Of a stretch of DNA of 64,000 nt, positions 20,968 through 29,538 are shown in pieces. A program made the translations under genes and the position numbers. This DNA is from VAZQ01 sp963817015 (GTDB lineage: Bacteria; Pseudomonadota; Alphaproteobacteria; Rhizobiales; Xanthobacteraceae). Positions within the stretch are counted from its first letter, which is position 1; each line of letters begins with the position of its first letter. The notes under the pieces were generated by a model, which ran no database searches, was not told where the DNA came from, and saw nothing but the letters and a program-made list of their open reading frames with translations. Where the stretch lies: the NCBI GenBank assembly GCA_963817015.1, contig CAWFMV010000014.1, positions 124,001-188,000 of the forward strand, given 5' to 3'.

Positions 20968-21900
20968 CTACGCCAGATGTGGGATCTGCGGCCGCTCGCC
21001 CTTCGCCTTGCCGGTGATCGGCGGCCGCGGCAGCTTGGTCGCGCCCTGCTCCATCACAAAATTGTAGTCGAGCGAGTACCACGGCCCGTTCACATCGGGC
21101 GCGGGCGGCGTCTCATTCTCATGCCGCACATAGTTGCCGATCAGTCGGCGGGTGACGCCAAACTGCACGTCCGTCTCCAGGAATTTGTCGTCCTGCACGT
21201 AGATCTGCGAGATCAGCGTCTTGAAGCCGTCCTTGGATGCGAGGAAATGCAGATGCGCCGGGCGCATGTTGTGGCGGCCCTGCGCGCGCAACAGGTCGCC
21301 GGTCGGCCCATCGATCGGGATCGGATAGCCGGCGGGCTTGATGCTGCGGAAGCTGATGTGACCGTTGGCATCGGTCGTGAACTTGCCGCGCAGGTTCATG
21401 TCGGCCTGCACCGGGTCCTGGTTCTCATAGAAGCCCTCGGTCGAGGAATGCCACACGTCGACCTCGGCGCCGGCGATCGGCTTGCCGGCGCGGTCCTTGA
21501 ACCAGGCATTCACGAACAGAGCTTCGCCCGGCGTCGGCGAGCGCACGATCGAGCCGCCGTTCGGCGTCACCGGCGAATGCATGCGCCAGAACGGGCCGAG
21601 CAGGCTCGCGTCGGTGTCGCCGCCGTTGTCGCCGTTGTTGAGCATGACGATGAGCTGCGAGAAGCCGAGCGAGCCCGAGATCAGCACCGCCTCGTTGTGG
21701 GTCTCGTTCGATGCCTTGCCGACCTTGACGACATACGCCATCGCCTCGCGGAACTCCTCCTCGGTCAGCTTCACCTCGCGGGCAAAGTCATGCAGATGCC
21801 GCACGAACGCGCTCATGATCTCGCGGAACCGCGGGTTGGGCGCCTTGGCGATCTCCGCCAGCACCGCTTTGGTGACGTCTTTTTCAGTCTCGATGATCAT
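20968..21900 (-). CDS. Intradiol ring-cleavage dioxygenase (catechol/hydroxyquinol 1,2-dioxygenase type)
   Basis: This 310-residue protein has an N-terminal helical dimerisation region (TKAVLAEIAKAPNPRFREIMSAF), LLGPFWR, and the non-heme Fe(III) ligands Tyr158 (GFYENQDP), Tyr192 (AGYPIPIDGP), His216 and His218 (RPAHLHFL). It opens catechols or hydroxyquinol between the two hydroxyls in the cytosol. Length and N-terminal domain favour catechol or hydroxyquinol over protocatechuate. The inner ATG at 21900 is chosen. Its start overlaps the end of the upstream CWC gene by about 17 bases, so they are probably co-transcribed. Confidence 0.9.
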   Translation of the reverse strand: MIIETEKDVTKAVLAEIAKAPNPRFREIMSAFVRHLHDFAREVKLTEEEFREAMAYVVKVGKASNETHNEAVLISGSLGFSQLIVMLNNGDNGGDTDASLLGPFWRMHSPVTPNGGSIVRSPTPGEALFVNAWFKDRAGKPIAGAEVDVWHSSTEGFYENQDPVQADMNLRGKFTTDANGHISFRSIKPAGYPIPIDGPTGDLLRAQGRHNMRPAHLHFLASKDGFKTLISQIYVQDDKFLETDVQFGVTRRLIGNYVRHENETPPAPDVNGPWYSLDYNFVMEQGATKLPRPPITGKAKGERPQIPHLA

Positions 21901-22261
21901 GCAGGGCTCCGCAGGACATGCCGATGTCATCCGCCACGGCGGTAGGGACCGTCGGCCGGATATCGATTTGGCCGCTTCTATAGCAGAACCAGAGATTATC
22001 GCGACCCGGGGTTATCGCGGCCCGTGGTCTATGGCGAGCCAGGCTTGGTGACGCCTTGGCGCGCCGCGCTGCACGCAGGCAGGCCGGGCACAGGCAATCC
22101 TCTGCGCCCACATCCGGCACCGGCAGACGGTAGGGCTCGGCCGAGCACCAGCACTTGCCGCCGAGAGTGCATTCGAACGCGGTGCCACATTGGGCGCAGG
22201 TGAGGCGGCGAGGCGCAGGCACTCCAGCGTGTTCTGCGTCGCGTTGCATCTCGGCCGCCAT
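21884..22261 (-). CDS. Cysteine-rich CWC-domain protein
   Basis: From the ATG at 22261 the protein reads LTCAQCGTAFECTLGGKCWC, PYRLPVPDVGAEDCLCPACL: the CxxC, CWC and CLCPxCL pattern of the cysteine-rich CWC family, likely a structural zinc-binding domain. CWC proteins are usually under 100 residues, whereas this frame runs to 125 and into the dioxygenase start, so an unseen frame break near the C-terminus is possible. The open frame upstream of 22261 belongs to the antisense of the next gene and is excluded. Function unknown. Confidence 0.6.
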   Translation of the reverse strand: MAAEMQRDAEHAGVPAPRRLTCAQCGTAFECTLGGKCWCSAEPYRLPVPDVGAEDCLCPACLRAARRAKASPSLARHRPRAAITPGRDNLWFCYRSGQIDIRPTVPTAVADDIGMSCGALHDHRD

Positions 22262-22275
22262 TCCCTCGCTGCCTG

Positions 22276-23460
22276 TTACTGTTGGAGCGGATCGAACGCG
22301 CCGCCGCCCGAGGCGTTGTCCTTGGTCAACGGATCGGGCCCACGGCCTTCGGCAAACGCCTGGTCCTCCAGGCGCGAGGCGCGCAGCACAGCGGGATGGC
22401 CGAAGTTGCCTTCCCAGCAGCGCGGCTCGTAATAGATCCGGTTCTCCTGCTCGTTCTGGCTGCTGAACTCCTGTGTGACCGTCCAGGGGCGCGTCCACAC
22501 GCTCGGATCCTCGATCGTTGCGACGTAATCAAGCGTGGTGGGGCTGGTGCGCGTCCAGCGCTCGACGACATGCAGGCTCTCGCGCGAGCCGCGATAGTCC
22601 GCCTTCGGGCTGAAATTGGTGACGTCGATCACCAGCGTGTTGCCTTCCCAGCGGCCACGCGAGTCGCCGAACCATTGGCGGATGTGCGACGGCAAATGCG
22701 GACTGCCGTCCATCACGATGTTGCGCTGCCAGCCCTGGCCCTGCCCGACGTCGTAGTACATCGCGATGCCGCCCGGCGTCTGCACGATGCGTCTAAAGCT
22801 TCCGCCGCCGTTGCCAGCGCCGAACTCGGGCACCCCGATGGTCAGACAACGGTCCGCGAGCGCGCCGTCCTCGGGGCCATCGTGCCGGTTCATGCGCGCC
22901 GTATTGTAGCGGGCGGGCTGCTCCGAGCGTCGTGAGGTGGGGGTCGGATCGTATTTGCCGCCGGCGCATCCGGGCAGCCCCTGTTTGCAGGTCTGTGTCG
23001 CCTGCATGAGAGCCAGCCGGAGCTCGCGGTCGGTGGCGGCGATCTTTTGCGCCTCCGGCGTGATCGGCGGGATGCGGCCATTGGGCGGATCGATGATCGC
23101 CGACGTGCGCTTGCCGGTGCGCTTCATGGCGCCGAACTCGTCATTGTAGGCGCCGGCGACATCGGTCTCGCTGCCACGCGCGGCGCGCTCATCGCGACCG
23201 CGGTTCTGCGAGCGCAGGCGGTCGAATTCAGCCCGTTGCTCCTCGGTGAAGAATTCCTGGTTCGCAAAGCGCGGGGAGCGCTGCAGCGGAGTGTCATACT
23301 CGACCGTCCAGATGCCCTGCAGGTCGGGCTCGCCCCAGGCCGTCTTCAGGGCGGCGGGACCTTGCGCCGATGTCTGTGTGCCCAGCACCGCAACAACCGC
23401 GCCGATGGCCGCTGCCGTGATGGCGACCGTTGCCACCGAGTTCAAGAAACGATCGCGCAT
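22276..23460 (-). CDS. Exported protein of unknown function, distant relative of the adjacent five-gene array
   Basis: This 394-residue protein has a signal peptide (about residues 1-32, cut after SAQ) and then EPDLQGIWTVEYDTPLQR. The second half holds RWEGNTLVIDVTNF, LHVVERWTRTSPTTLDYVATIEDP, WTRPWTVTQEF and RCWEGN. These line up in order with the blocks TLEVETRNF, KERI...EITTID, LTRPWTV and CAEGN of the five tandem genes that start 434 bases away on the other strand, so I infer one superfamily. It lacks the EF-hand-type loop: the corresponding place reads DSRGRWEGNTL. Related proteins are frequent in Acidobacteria and Proteobacteria but uncharacterised as far as I know. Confidence 0.65.
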   Translation of the reverse strand: MRDRFLNSVATVAITAAAIGAVVAVLGTQTSAQGPAALKTAWGEPDLQGIWTVEYDTPLQRSPRFANQEFFTEEQRAEFDRLRSQNRGRDERAARGSETDVAGAYNDEFGAMKRTGKRTSAIIDPPNGRIPPITPEAQKIAATDRELRLALMQATQTCKQGLPGCAGGKYDPTPTSRRSEQPARYNTARMNRHDGPEDGALADRCLTIGVPEFGAGNGGGSFRRIVQTPGGIAMYYDVGQGQGWQRNIVMDGSPHLPSHIRQWFGDSRGRWEGNTLVIDVTNFSPKADYRGSRESLHVVERWTRTSPTTLDYVATIEDPSVWTRPWTVTQEFSSQNEQENRIYYEPRCWEGNFGHPAVLRASRLEDQAFAEGRGPDPLTKDNASGGGAFDPLQQ

Positions 23461-23894
23461 GATGCTCTCCTTCTTGTCTTGCAGCTTTGCTTGCGTTGCA
23501 GTCTTGCGCCTAGCTTGGCAGCGCGTGGCGGCCGCAATGGGGTTTCCTCCAGAAACTTTCCAAATCGTAGCGCCATTTTACGGAGGCGGGTAGCCCCACA
23601 AATGTTGATCATGAGGAATAACGCGTCATCAATGGGGGATCGGCGATTTCGGATCGTGACGCGGCGACGGCAATGTGATAGAAAATGTCGTTCGGTGTCC
23701 GAGGTCATGTGAGGCCGATTGGTTTCGGCCGCCATCGCGAACTGTAGAACAGTTACTGATAAACGGTTACTGATAAAACGAAAAATGCCGGGGCGGCCAA
23801 AGGCTCTGGCGACGCGGGACGGAAACTTGGTCGATCAGCGCGCAATAGCGCGCGATGCTGGCCGACAACTCGATCGTCCCAAGGGAGGCTTGCG
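23461..23894. promoter_or_regulatory. Divergent promoter region of the secreted-protein locus
   Basis: These 434 bases separate the large minus-strand paralogue from the first of the five plus-strand ones. They hold a direct repeat GTTACTGATAAA at 23752-23763 and 23766-23777 (14-base spacing, slightly over one helical turn), and a hairpin GCGCGC-AATA-GCGCGC (23838-23853). GGGAGG lies before the ATG at 23895. No ORF is convincing. The direct repeat is a candidate operator. Confidence 0.4.
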
Positions 23895-24764
23895 ATGCTT
23901 CGCCCGAGTACGATCGGCGCGATTATCCGCACCTTCAATCTTCCAACCGTGATGGTTGGCATGATGGCGCTGGCGTTTGCCGCAACCAGCGCGCTGGCCT
24001 TCGATGAAGCCCAGTATCCCGACTGGTCGGGCCAGTGGCACCGGCCGCGCGGCGTCGGCATTCAATGGGATCAGACCAAGCCTCTGGGGCGCGGCCAGCA
24101 GGCGCCACTGACGGCGGAATACCAGGCGTTGTTCGAGGCGAGCCTCGCCGACCAAGCCAAAGGCGGGCAGGGCGAGGACGCGCGCTTCACCTGCATTCCG
24201 CCCGGCATGCCGCGCATCATGACGATCATCTGGCCAGGCGAGTTCGTGATCCTGCCCAAGATCACCTACGTCAATTTCGAAAATCACATGCCGCGCCGCA
24301 TCTATACCGACGGGCGCAGCTTCCCGACCAATGAGGAGCCGTCGTTCGCGGGCTACTCGATCGGCCAATGGCGCGACACCGATGGCGATGGCCGCTACGA
24401 CACGCTCGAGGTCGAGACCCGCAACTTCAAGGGCCCGCGCACCTTCGAGACGACCGGGCTTCCGATGCACAAGGACAATCAGACGATCGTCAAGGAGCGC
24501 ATCGCGCTCGACAAGAGCAATCCCGACATCCTGGTCAACGAGATCACCACCATCGACAATGCGCTCACCCGCCCCTGGACGGTGACCAAGAAGTATCGCC
24601 GCGAGCGCAACTTCATCTGGTTCGAGAACGTCTGCGCCGAAGGCAATGCGCACGTCGCCATCGGCAAGGAGAACTACATGCTGAGCGCGGACGGCTTGCT
24701 GATGCCAGCCCGCAAGAATCAGGCGCCGCCGGATCTGAGATATTTCCAGCCGATCCAGCGCTGA
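23895..24764 (+). CDS. Exported EF-hand-like-loop protein, array member 1
   Basis: This 289-residue protein has a long signal peptide (cut near residue 35, ALA|FDEA). Shared blocks follow: YPDWSGQW, APLTAEYQALFEASLADQ, FTCIPPGMPRIM with Cys100, RRIYTDGRSFP, EPSFAGYSIGQW, then DTDGDGRYDTLE at 161-172. That loop has Asp at 1, 3, 5 and 9, Gly at 6 and Glu at 12, as in a calcium EF-hand. EVETRNFKGPR, HKDNQTIVKERI, DNALTRPWTV, VCAEGN with Cys247, and PPDLRYF complete the pattern. Two invariant cysteines suggest a disulfide in the periplasm. No enzyme motif is seen. First gene of a five-gene unit; GGGAGG before the ATG. Confidence 0.7.
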   Translation: MLRPSTIGAIIRTFNLPTVMVGMMALAFAATSALAFDEAQYPDWSGQWHRPRGVGIQWDQTKPLGRGQQAPLTAEYQALFEASLADQAKGGQGEDARFTCIPPGMPRIMTIIWPGEFVILPKITYVNFENHMPRRIYTDGRSFPTNEEPSFAGYSIGQWRDTDGDGRYDTLEVETRNFKGPRTFETTGLPMHKDNQTIVKERIALDKSNPDILVNEITTIDNALTRPWTVTKKYRRERNFIWFENVCAEGNAHVAIGKENYMLSADGLLMPARKNQAPPDLRYFQPIQR

Positions 24765-24843
24765 AGGCAGAACAAGAAGACTATTGAAGAACGGAGATGA
24801 CGATCGACGGGAATTGACCGAACGGCGGATGGAGGAGAACGCC

Positions 24844-25710
24844 ATGCTCGATCGGAATTCGATTGCCTTCTTGGCGGTGGTGCTGACGCTCGGCGCGACG
24901 GCTTGGACATCGGATGCGAGAGCGTGGGATGACGCGCTCTTTCCTGACCTCAAGGGCCAGTGGCGGGTGGTCGGCGGCCCGATGCGGTTTGATCCGAATA
25001 AGCCCTGGGGACCGGGCCAGGAAGCGCCGCTGACGCCGGAATATCAGGCGATCTTCGAGGCCAATCTCAAGGCGCAGGCCGTCGGCGGGCAAGGCACGAC
25101 GCCGACCTATACCTGCCTGTCGCCCGGCATGCCGCGCGTGACCAATGGCTATGGCCAGATCGAATTTGTGGTGACGCCGGACACAACGCATGTCCTGGTC
25201 CAGCACATCCATGACAATCGCCGCATCTTCACTGACGGCCGCAACTGGCCGGCCGACGTCGAGCCGTCCTTTCTCGGCTACTCCATCGGCAAATGGGTCG
25301 ATGCCGACGGCGACGGCCGCTACGACCAGCTCGAGGTCGAGACCCGCCATTTCAAAGGGCCGCGTGCGTTCGATAGCAGCGGCATTCCCCTGCACAACGA
25401 CAATCAGACCGTCGTCAAGGAGCGCATCTTCCTCGACAGGTCCGATCGCGACCTCCTGCACAACCAGGTGACCGTGAACGACAACGCGCTGACGCGGCCG
25501 TGGACGGTTTCCAAGCGCTACCGTCGCGAGCCCGATCGCCAGCCGTTCTGGCGCGAGGTGAACTGCGCCGAAAACAACAATCACGTCGAGATCGGCAAGG
25601 AGAACTACATGATGAGCGCGGATGGACTCCTGATGCCCACCAGGAAGGACCAGCGGCCGCCGGACCTGAGATATTTCAATGCGGAAGCCACCGGCGCGGT
25701 CAAGCGGTGA
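24844..25710 (+). CDS. Exported EF-hand-like-loop protein, array member 2
   Basis: This 288-residue paralogue of member 1 lies 79 bases downstream of it. Signal peptide cut after residue 27 (ARA|WDD). Cys91 (YTCLSPGMP) and Cys241 (VNCAENN) are conserved. The calcium-type loop is DADGDGRYDQLE (153-164), again with all ligand positions filled. The region KTTYVNFENHMPR of member 1 is here VTPDTTHVLVQHIHDNRRIF, the form shared with members 3-5. ATG at 24844 with GGAGGA upstream; 20 codons of open frame before it are not used. Confidence 0.7.
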   Translation: MLDRNSIAFLAVVLTLGATAWTSDARAWDDALFPDLKGQWRVVGGPMRFDPNKPWGPGQEAPLTPEYQAIFEANLKAQAVGGQGTTPTYTCLSPGMPRVTNGYGQIEFVVTPDTTHVLVQHIHDNRRIFTDGRNWPADVEPSFLGYSIGKWVDADGDGRYDQLEVETRHFKGPRAFDSSGIPLHNDNQTVVKERIFLDRSDRDLLHNQVTVNDNALTRPWTVSKRYRREPDRQPFWREVNCAENNNHVEIGKENYMMSADGLLMPTRKDQRPPDLRYFNAEATGAVKR

Positions 25711-25758
25711 ACAGCGGGATAAGAGCGATACAGCCGCAATGTTTCGCGGGAGGAAGCA

Positions 25759-26625
25759 ATGCTCAATCGGATCTTGATCAGCGCGATGACTTTGGCTGCG
25801 GCGCTGCTGATGTCGGTCGGCGTCGCGGCGGCATTCGATGACTCGCAATATCCAAACCTCAAGGGACAATGGATCAGGGAGCGGACTCCCGCCGGTGTCA
25901 CTGGGCAGGGCCCATTCGATCCGACCAAATCATGGGGCCACGCGCAACAAGCGCCGCTGACGCCGGAATATCGGGCAAAATTCGAAGAAAGCCTCGCCGA
26001 TCAGGCGGCGGGCGGTCCGGGTTTTTGGCCCGGCGCGCGCTGCCTGCCGCCCGGCATGCCGGCGATGATGACGAACTTCCGGCCGATGGAGATCATCGTC
26101 AAACCCGAGACGACCTGGATCCTGATCGACCACATCCATGAAACGCATCGGCGGATCTTCACCGACGGACGGCGCTGGCCCGAATGGGTCGAGCCCACTT
26201 TCGACGGCTATTCGATCGGCCGATGGATCGATACCGACGGTGACGGGCGCTTCGATACGCTCGAGGTGGAGACCCGCCACTTCAAGGGCCCGCGCACGTT
26301 CGAGCCGAGCGGCATGCCGCTGCACGATGACAACCAGACCGTCATCATGGAGCGCATTTATCTGAACAAGGCCGATCCCAATCTCCTGCACGACGAGATG
26401 ACGGTGATCGACAGCGCATTGACGAAGCCGTGGAGCGTCGACAAGAAATTCCGCCGCGTAAAAGAGGCGCGGCCGTATTGGCCCGAGGACATCTGTGCCG
26501 AGGGGCAGGCCATGATCCATGTCGGCAAGGAAACCTATTGGGTCGCCGGCGACGGCAATCTTATGCCGGTCAAAAAAGGCCAGGCACCGCCCGATCTTCG
26601 CTATTTCAAGCAGTCGCCGAAGTGA
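25759..26625 (+). CDS. Exported EF-hand-like-loop protein, array member 3
   Basis: This 288-residue member starts 48 bases after member 2. Signal peptide cut near residue 25 (AAA|FDD). Cys95 (ARCLPPGMPAMM) and Cys246 (DICAEGQ) are kept, and the loop reads DTDGDGRFDTLE at 158-169. It differs from its neighbours at otherwise fixed sites: NQTVIMERI in place of NQTVVKERI, and ALTKPWSVDKKFRR in place of ALTRPWTV. The DHIHETHRRIF block has one extra residue. These shifts suggest divergence after duplication and not recent copying. GGAGGAAG precedes the ATG. Confidence 0.7.
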   Translation: MLNRILISAMTLAAALLMSVGVAAAFDDSQYPNLKGQWIRERTPAGVTGQGPFDPTKSWGHAQQAPLTPEYRAKFEESLADQAAGGPGFWPGARCLPPGMPAMMTNFRPMEIIVKPETTWILIDHIHETHRRIFTDGRRWPEWVEPTFDGYSIGRWIDTDGDGRFDTLEVETRHFKGPRTFEPSGMPLHDDNQTVIMERIYLNKADPNLLHDEMTVIDSALTKPWSVDKKFRRVKEARPYWPEDICAEGQAMIHVGKETYWVAGDGNLMPVKKGQAPPDLRYFKQSPK

Positions 26626-26651
26626 GCGCAGGCCGAACGCTGGAGGACAGC

Positions 26652-27491
26652 ATGCGAAGCTTGATCATGATGATCGCGTTGGTGGCGGCGCTTCTGGGGC
26701 GCAGCGATGGCGCGCAGGCATTCGATGAATCGAAGTATCCGGACTGGAAGGGACAGTGGCGTCGGGCCGATGCCGGCCCGCCGCGCTACGATCCCAGCAA
26801 ATCGCTGCGCGAGCAGCAGGCCCCGCTGACGGATGAGTATCGGGCGATCTACACGGCGAGCATCGCCGATCAGCTGGCGGGCGGGCAGGGCAATGATCCG
26901 ACCTACACGTGTCTTGCACCCGGCATGCCGCGGATCATGAGCGTGTACGATCCGCTGGAGATCGTGATCACACCGGAGACGACATACTTCCTCATCCAGC
27001 ATATCCACGATTCCCGTCGCATCTTCACCGACGGCCGCGATTTTCCCGAGAACGTCGAGCCGCTGTTCGCGGGCTATTCGGTCGGCAAGTGGATCGATAG
27101 CGATGGCGACGGTCGCTACGACACGCTCGAGGTCGAGACGCGCAACCTGCGCGGTCCGCGCTCCTTTGACGGGCTCGGCCTGCCGCTGCATCGCGACAAC
27201 CAGACCATCATCAAGGAGCGCATCTCCCCCGATAAGGCCGATCCCAACATCATCATCAACGAGATCACGACGATCGACAATGCGCTCACCCGGCCGTGGA
27301 CTGCGACGAAGAGATATCGGCGCGTGAATTCGGAGCAACCGGTCTGGCCAGAGTCGGCCTGCGCCGAAGGCAACGTGCACGTCGAGATCGCCGGCCAGAA
27401 CTATTTCCTCAGCGCCGACGGCTTCCTGATGCCAGCTCGCAAGGATCAGTCGCCGCCCGATCTGAAATATTTCGAACAGCCACAGAGGTGA
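26652..27491 (+). CDS. Exported EF-hand-like-loop protein, array member 4
   Basis: This 279-residue member is the shortest, with only 26 bases after member 3. The start is the ATG at 26652, with TGGAGG upstream; the much longer open frame before it overlaps member 3 in another frame and is discarded. Signal peptide cut after AQA (residue 23). Cys87 and Cys237 are present, and the loop is DSDGDGRYDTLE (149-160). The usual GRGQ before APLT is replaced by REQ. NLRGPRSF replaces the NFKGPRTF of its neighbours. Confidence 0.7.
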   Translation: MRSLIMMIALVAALLGRSDGAQAFDESKYPDWKGQWRRADAGPPRYDPSKSLREQQAPLTDEYRAIYTASIADQLAGGQGNDPTYTCLAPGMPRIMSVYDPLEIVITPETTYFLIQHIHDSRRIFTDGRDFPENVEPLFAGYSVGKWIDSDGDGRYDTLEVETRNLRGPRSFDGLGLPLHRDNQTIIKERISPDKADPNIIINEITTIDNALTRPWTATKRYRRVNSEQPVWPESACAEGNVHVEIAGQNYFLSADGFLMPARKDQSPPDLKYFEQPQR

Positions 27492-27564
27492 AGGCTACGG
27501 AGGAGCGCACAAGAAAAAGATGGCTGCTCGCTGCGACCTGCGCTCCTGATCCAGGGAGGACGTG

Positions 27565-28425
27565 ATGCTTTATCGACGCTCGATTGCCGCAACCGCGCTG
27601 GCGGGTGCGCTTGTTGCCATGGTCACCGCCGCTCACACGGCTGATGACTCCAAGTATCCCAACCTGAAGGGACAGTGGAACACGCTGAGCCCGCGCGGTT
27701 CGTTCGATCCCGAAAAGCCCCCGGGCCGCGGGACGCTGGCGCCACTGACGGAGGAATACAAAGCCGTCTACGAGGCCAATGTGAAGGATCAACTCGCCGG
27801 CGGCCACGGCACCGAGCCATCCTACATGTGCCTGCCGCCCGGCATGCCGCGTGCGATGATCGCTTACGAGTTGATGGAGGTCGTCGTCACGCCCGAGACC
27901 ACCTACATCCTGATCGACCACATCCACGACCATCGCCGCATTCATACCGATGGCCGCCCCTGGCCAGACGACATCGAGCCGTCCTTCAGAGGGTACTCCA
28001 TCGGCAAGTGGATCGATGAAGGCAACGCCGGCCGCTTCAACGTGCTCGAGGTCGAGACCCGCGGCTTCAAGGGGCCGCGCGCTTACGACACCAGCGGGCT
28101 GCCGTTGCACCACGACAACAAGACCGTCGTGAAGGAGCGGATTTACCAGGACAAGGCTGATCCGAACATCCTCTACGACGAGATCACGACCATCGACAGC
28201 GCATTGACGCGTCCGTGGAAGGTGACGCGGAAATATCAGCGCGATCCGGATCCGTTTCCCTGGTGGCGCGAGGTCGTCTGCACCGAGAACAACCAGCATG
28301 TACACATCGGCAATGAGAACTACATGATCGGTGCCGACGGCCTGCTGATGCCGGCCAAGAAGGGACAGCAGCCGCCAGACCTGAGATATTTCTCACAGGG
28401 CGACGTGACCGGCGCTGCCAAGTAG
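27565..28425 (+). CDS. Exported protein, array member 5, with a degenerate calcium-type loop
   Basis: This 286-residue last member has all family blocks (YPNLKGQW, APLTEEYKAVYE, Cys89 in YMCLPPGMP, DHIHDHRRIH, NKTVVKERIY, ALTRPWKV, Cys239 in VVCTENN, PPDLRYF). Where members 1-4 have DxDGDGRYDxLE it reads DEGNAGRFNVLE: three of the acidic ligand positions are gone, so calcium binding there is unlikely. The ATG at 27565 follows GGGAGGA; a GTG one codon earlier also fits. A GC-rich hairpin after the stop separates it from the convergent hydrolase genes. Confidence 0.7.
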   Translation: MLYRRSIAATALAGALVAMVTAAHTADDSKYPNLKGQWNTLSPRGSFDPEKPPGRGTLAPLTEEYKAVYEANVKDQLAGGHGTEPSYMCLPPGMPRAMIAYELMEVVVTPETTYILIDHIHDHRRIHTDGRPWPDDIEPSFRGYSIGKWIDEGNAGRFNVLEVETRGFKGPRAYDTSGLPLHHDNKTVVKERIYQDKADPNILYDEITTIDSALTRPWKVTRKYQRDPDPFPWWREVVCTENNQHVHIGNENYMIGADGLLMPAKKGQQPPDLRYFSQGDVTGAAK

Positions 28426-28455
28426 CAAGGGCGTCAGTCCGAGCGCCACGGATAG

Positions 28456-28483
28456 CGCCGGGGCGAGACGCTCGCCTCCGGCG
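28456..28483. terminator. Hairpin between convergent units, probable bidirectional terminator
   Basis: CGCCGGGGCGAG (28456-28467) pairs with CTCGCC-T-CCGGCG (28471-28483), leaving one bulged T and a three-base loop. It lies between the stop of array member 5 and the stop of the convergent hydrolase gene, followed by ATCTTT on the plus side. Confidence 0.55.
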
Positions 28484-28501
28484 ATCTTTCGGCATTCCCG
28501 A

Positions 28502-29419
28502 TCAATTGTGATTGCGGAACGAATTGTAGACGTTGCGCAGGAAGCTGGGTGCGCTCCCAAGGCCTGTCGGCTGCGCCCACTTCACGTTGAGATCCGCCAA
28601 TGGATCCATCGCGAGCACCTGCTGCTCGGTCTTCCCTTCGTCGTAAAGCTTCTTCACCCGGTCGCGCGCGGTCGCCAGCATGTTGCGGAAATCCTGCAGG
28701 TCGGCCTTGGTGGCGAGCGAACCATGGCCGGGCACGATCTTGGTGTTGTCGTTGGCCGCCTTGAGATACCGATCGCTGGCGAGGACCATCCCTTCGATGC
28801 CGCCGCCATTGCTCCAGTCGATATTGGGATATCGTCCCCGACTGAACGTGTCGCCGAGCGCGAGCACGTTGGCATCGGGGAAATAGACCCAGGTGTCGCC
28901 GTCGGTGTGGGCATTGATCACGTGCCTGAGCTCAGCGACGCGACCGCCAACTTCGACTTTCATGTCGCCGACCTGATAGGTCACGGTCGGGATCCTCCCG
29001 GCCGGCGCGGGCGGCGTCTTGTTTCCGTTGAAGAGGTTGGTGGTGCCGGCGGCGAGCCGGATGCGGAGATTGTCGTGTCCGACGATCGTCGCGCCTTCCT
29101 TTTGGAACAGCTCGTTTCCGTCGACGTGATCGCCGTGGTAGTGCGTGTTGATCAGATATTTGATCGGCAGCGGTGAGATCTTTGTGATGGCCGCCTTGAT
29201 CTTGTCGTGGAGCGGCGCGAACTGACTGTCGACCATGATGATGCCGTCGGTGCCCACCGCGACGGTGATGTTGCCGCCCTGGCCCTCCAGCATATAGGTC
29301 TTGTTGCCGAGGTCGGTCGTTTTGATCTCGACCTTGGAGTAATCAACACCTTGACCATGTGCCGCGGCCGCCACCAACAAAGCTGCGCCGGTCAGCAAGG
29401 CGATATTGATCCGTTTCAT
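28502..29419 (-). CDS. Exported metallo-beta-lactamase-fold hydrolase
   Basis: This 305-residue protein has a signal peptide (cut near AHGQ, residue 23) and the MBL zinc motif NTHYHGDHVDG, then HTDGD (third His), ALGDTFSRG and a late PGHG. The dinuclear-zinc set HxHxDH, H and H looks complete. Such secreted members include beta-lactamases, lactonases and uncharacterised hydrolases; the substrate is not evident. ATG at 29419 follows GGGAGG. It lies downstream of a second exported MBL hydrolase (119-base gap) and converges on the five-gene secreted array. Confidence 0.85.
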   Translation of the reverse strand: MKRINIALLTGAALLVAAAAHGQGVDYSKVEIKTTDLGNKTYMLEGQGGNITVAVGTDGIIMVDSQFAPLHDKIKAAITKISPLPIKYLINTHYHGDHVDGNELFQKEGATIVGHDNLRIRLAAGTTNLFNGNKTPPAPAGRIPTVTYQVGDMKVEVGGRVAELRHVINAHTDGDTWVYFPDANVLALGDTFSRGRYPNIDWSNGGGIEGMVLASDRYLKAANDNTKIVPGHGSLATKADLQDFRNMLATARDRVKKLYDEGKTEQQVLAMDPLADLNVKWAQPTGLGSAPSFLRNVYNSFRNHN

Positions 29420-29538
29420 GATAGGAACCTCCCTTGATGATGGTTTATTACGATTTGATTGAGATGCCGAAGCCGATTGGCTTGATGGCGCGGAAGCCAA
29501 GTGACTGAACCAAGTGACTTCCGCGCCATTTCGCAGGA

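Noticed and set aside
22262..22498. Upstream extension of the CWC-domain frame.
   Set aside because: It is antisense-free but overlaps the coding frame of the 394-aa exported protein on the same strand in another phase; the cysteine domain begins only after the ATG at 22261.
26430..26651. Long upstream extension of array member 4 (about 74 codons).
   Set aside because: It overlaps array member 3 in another frame, has no signal peptide, and the ATG at 26652 has a ribosome site and a proper signal peptide.
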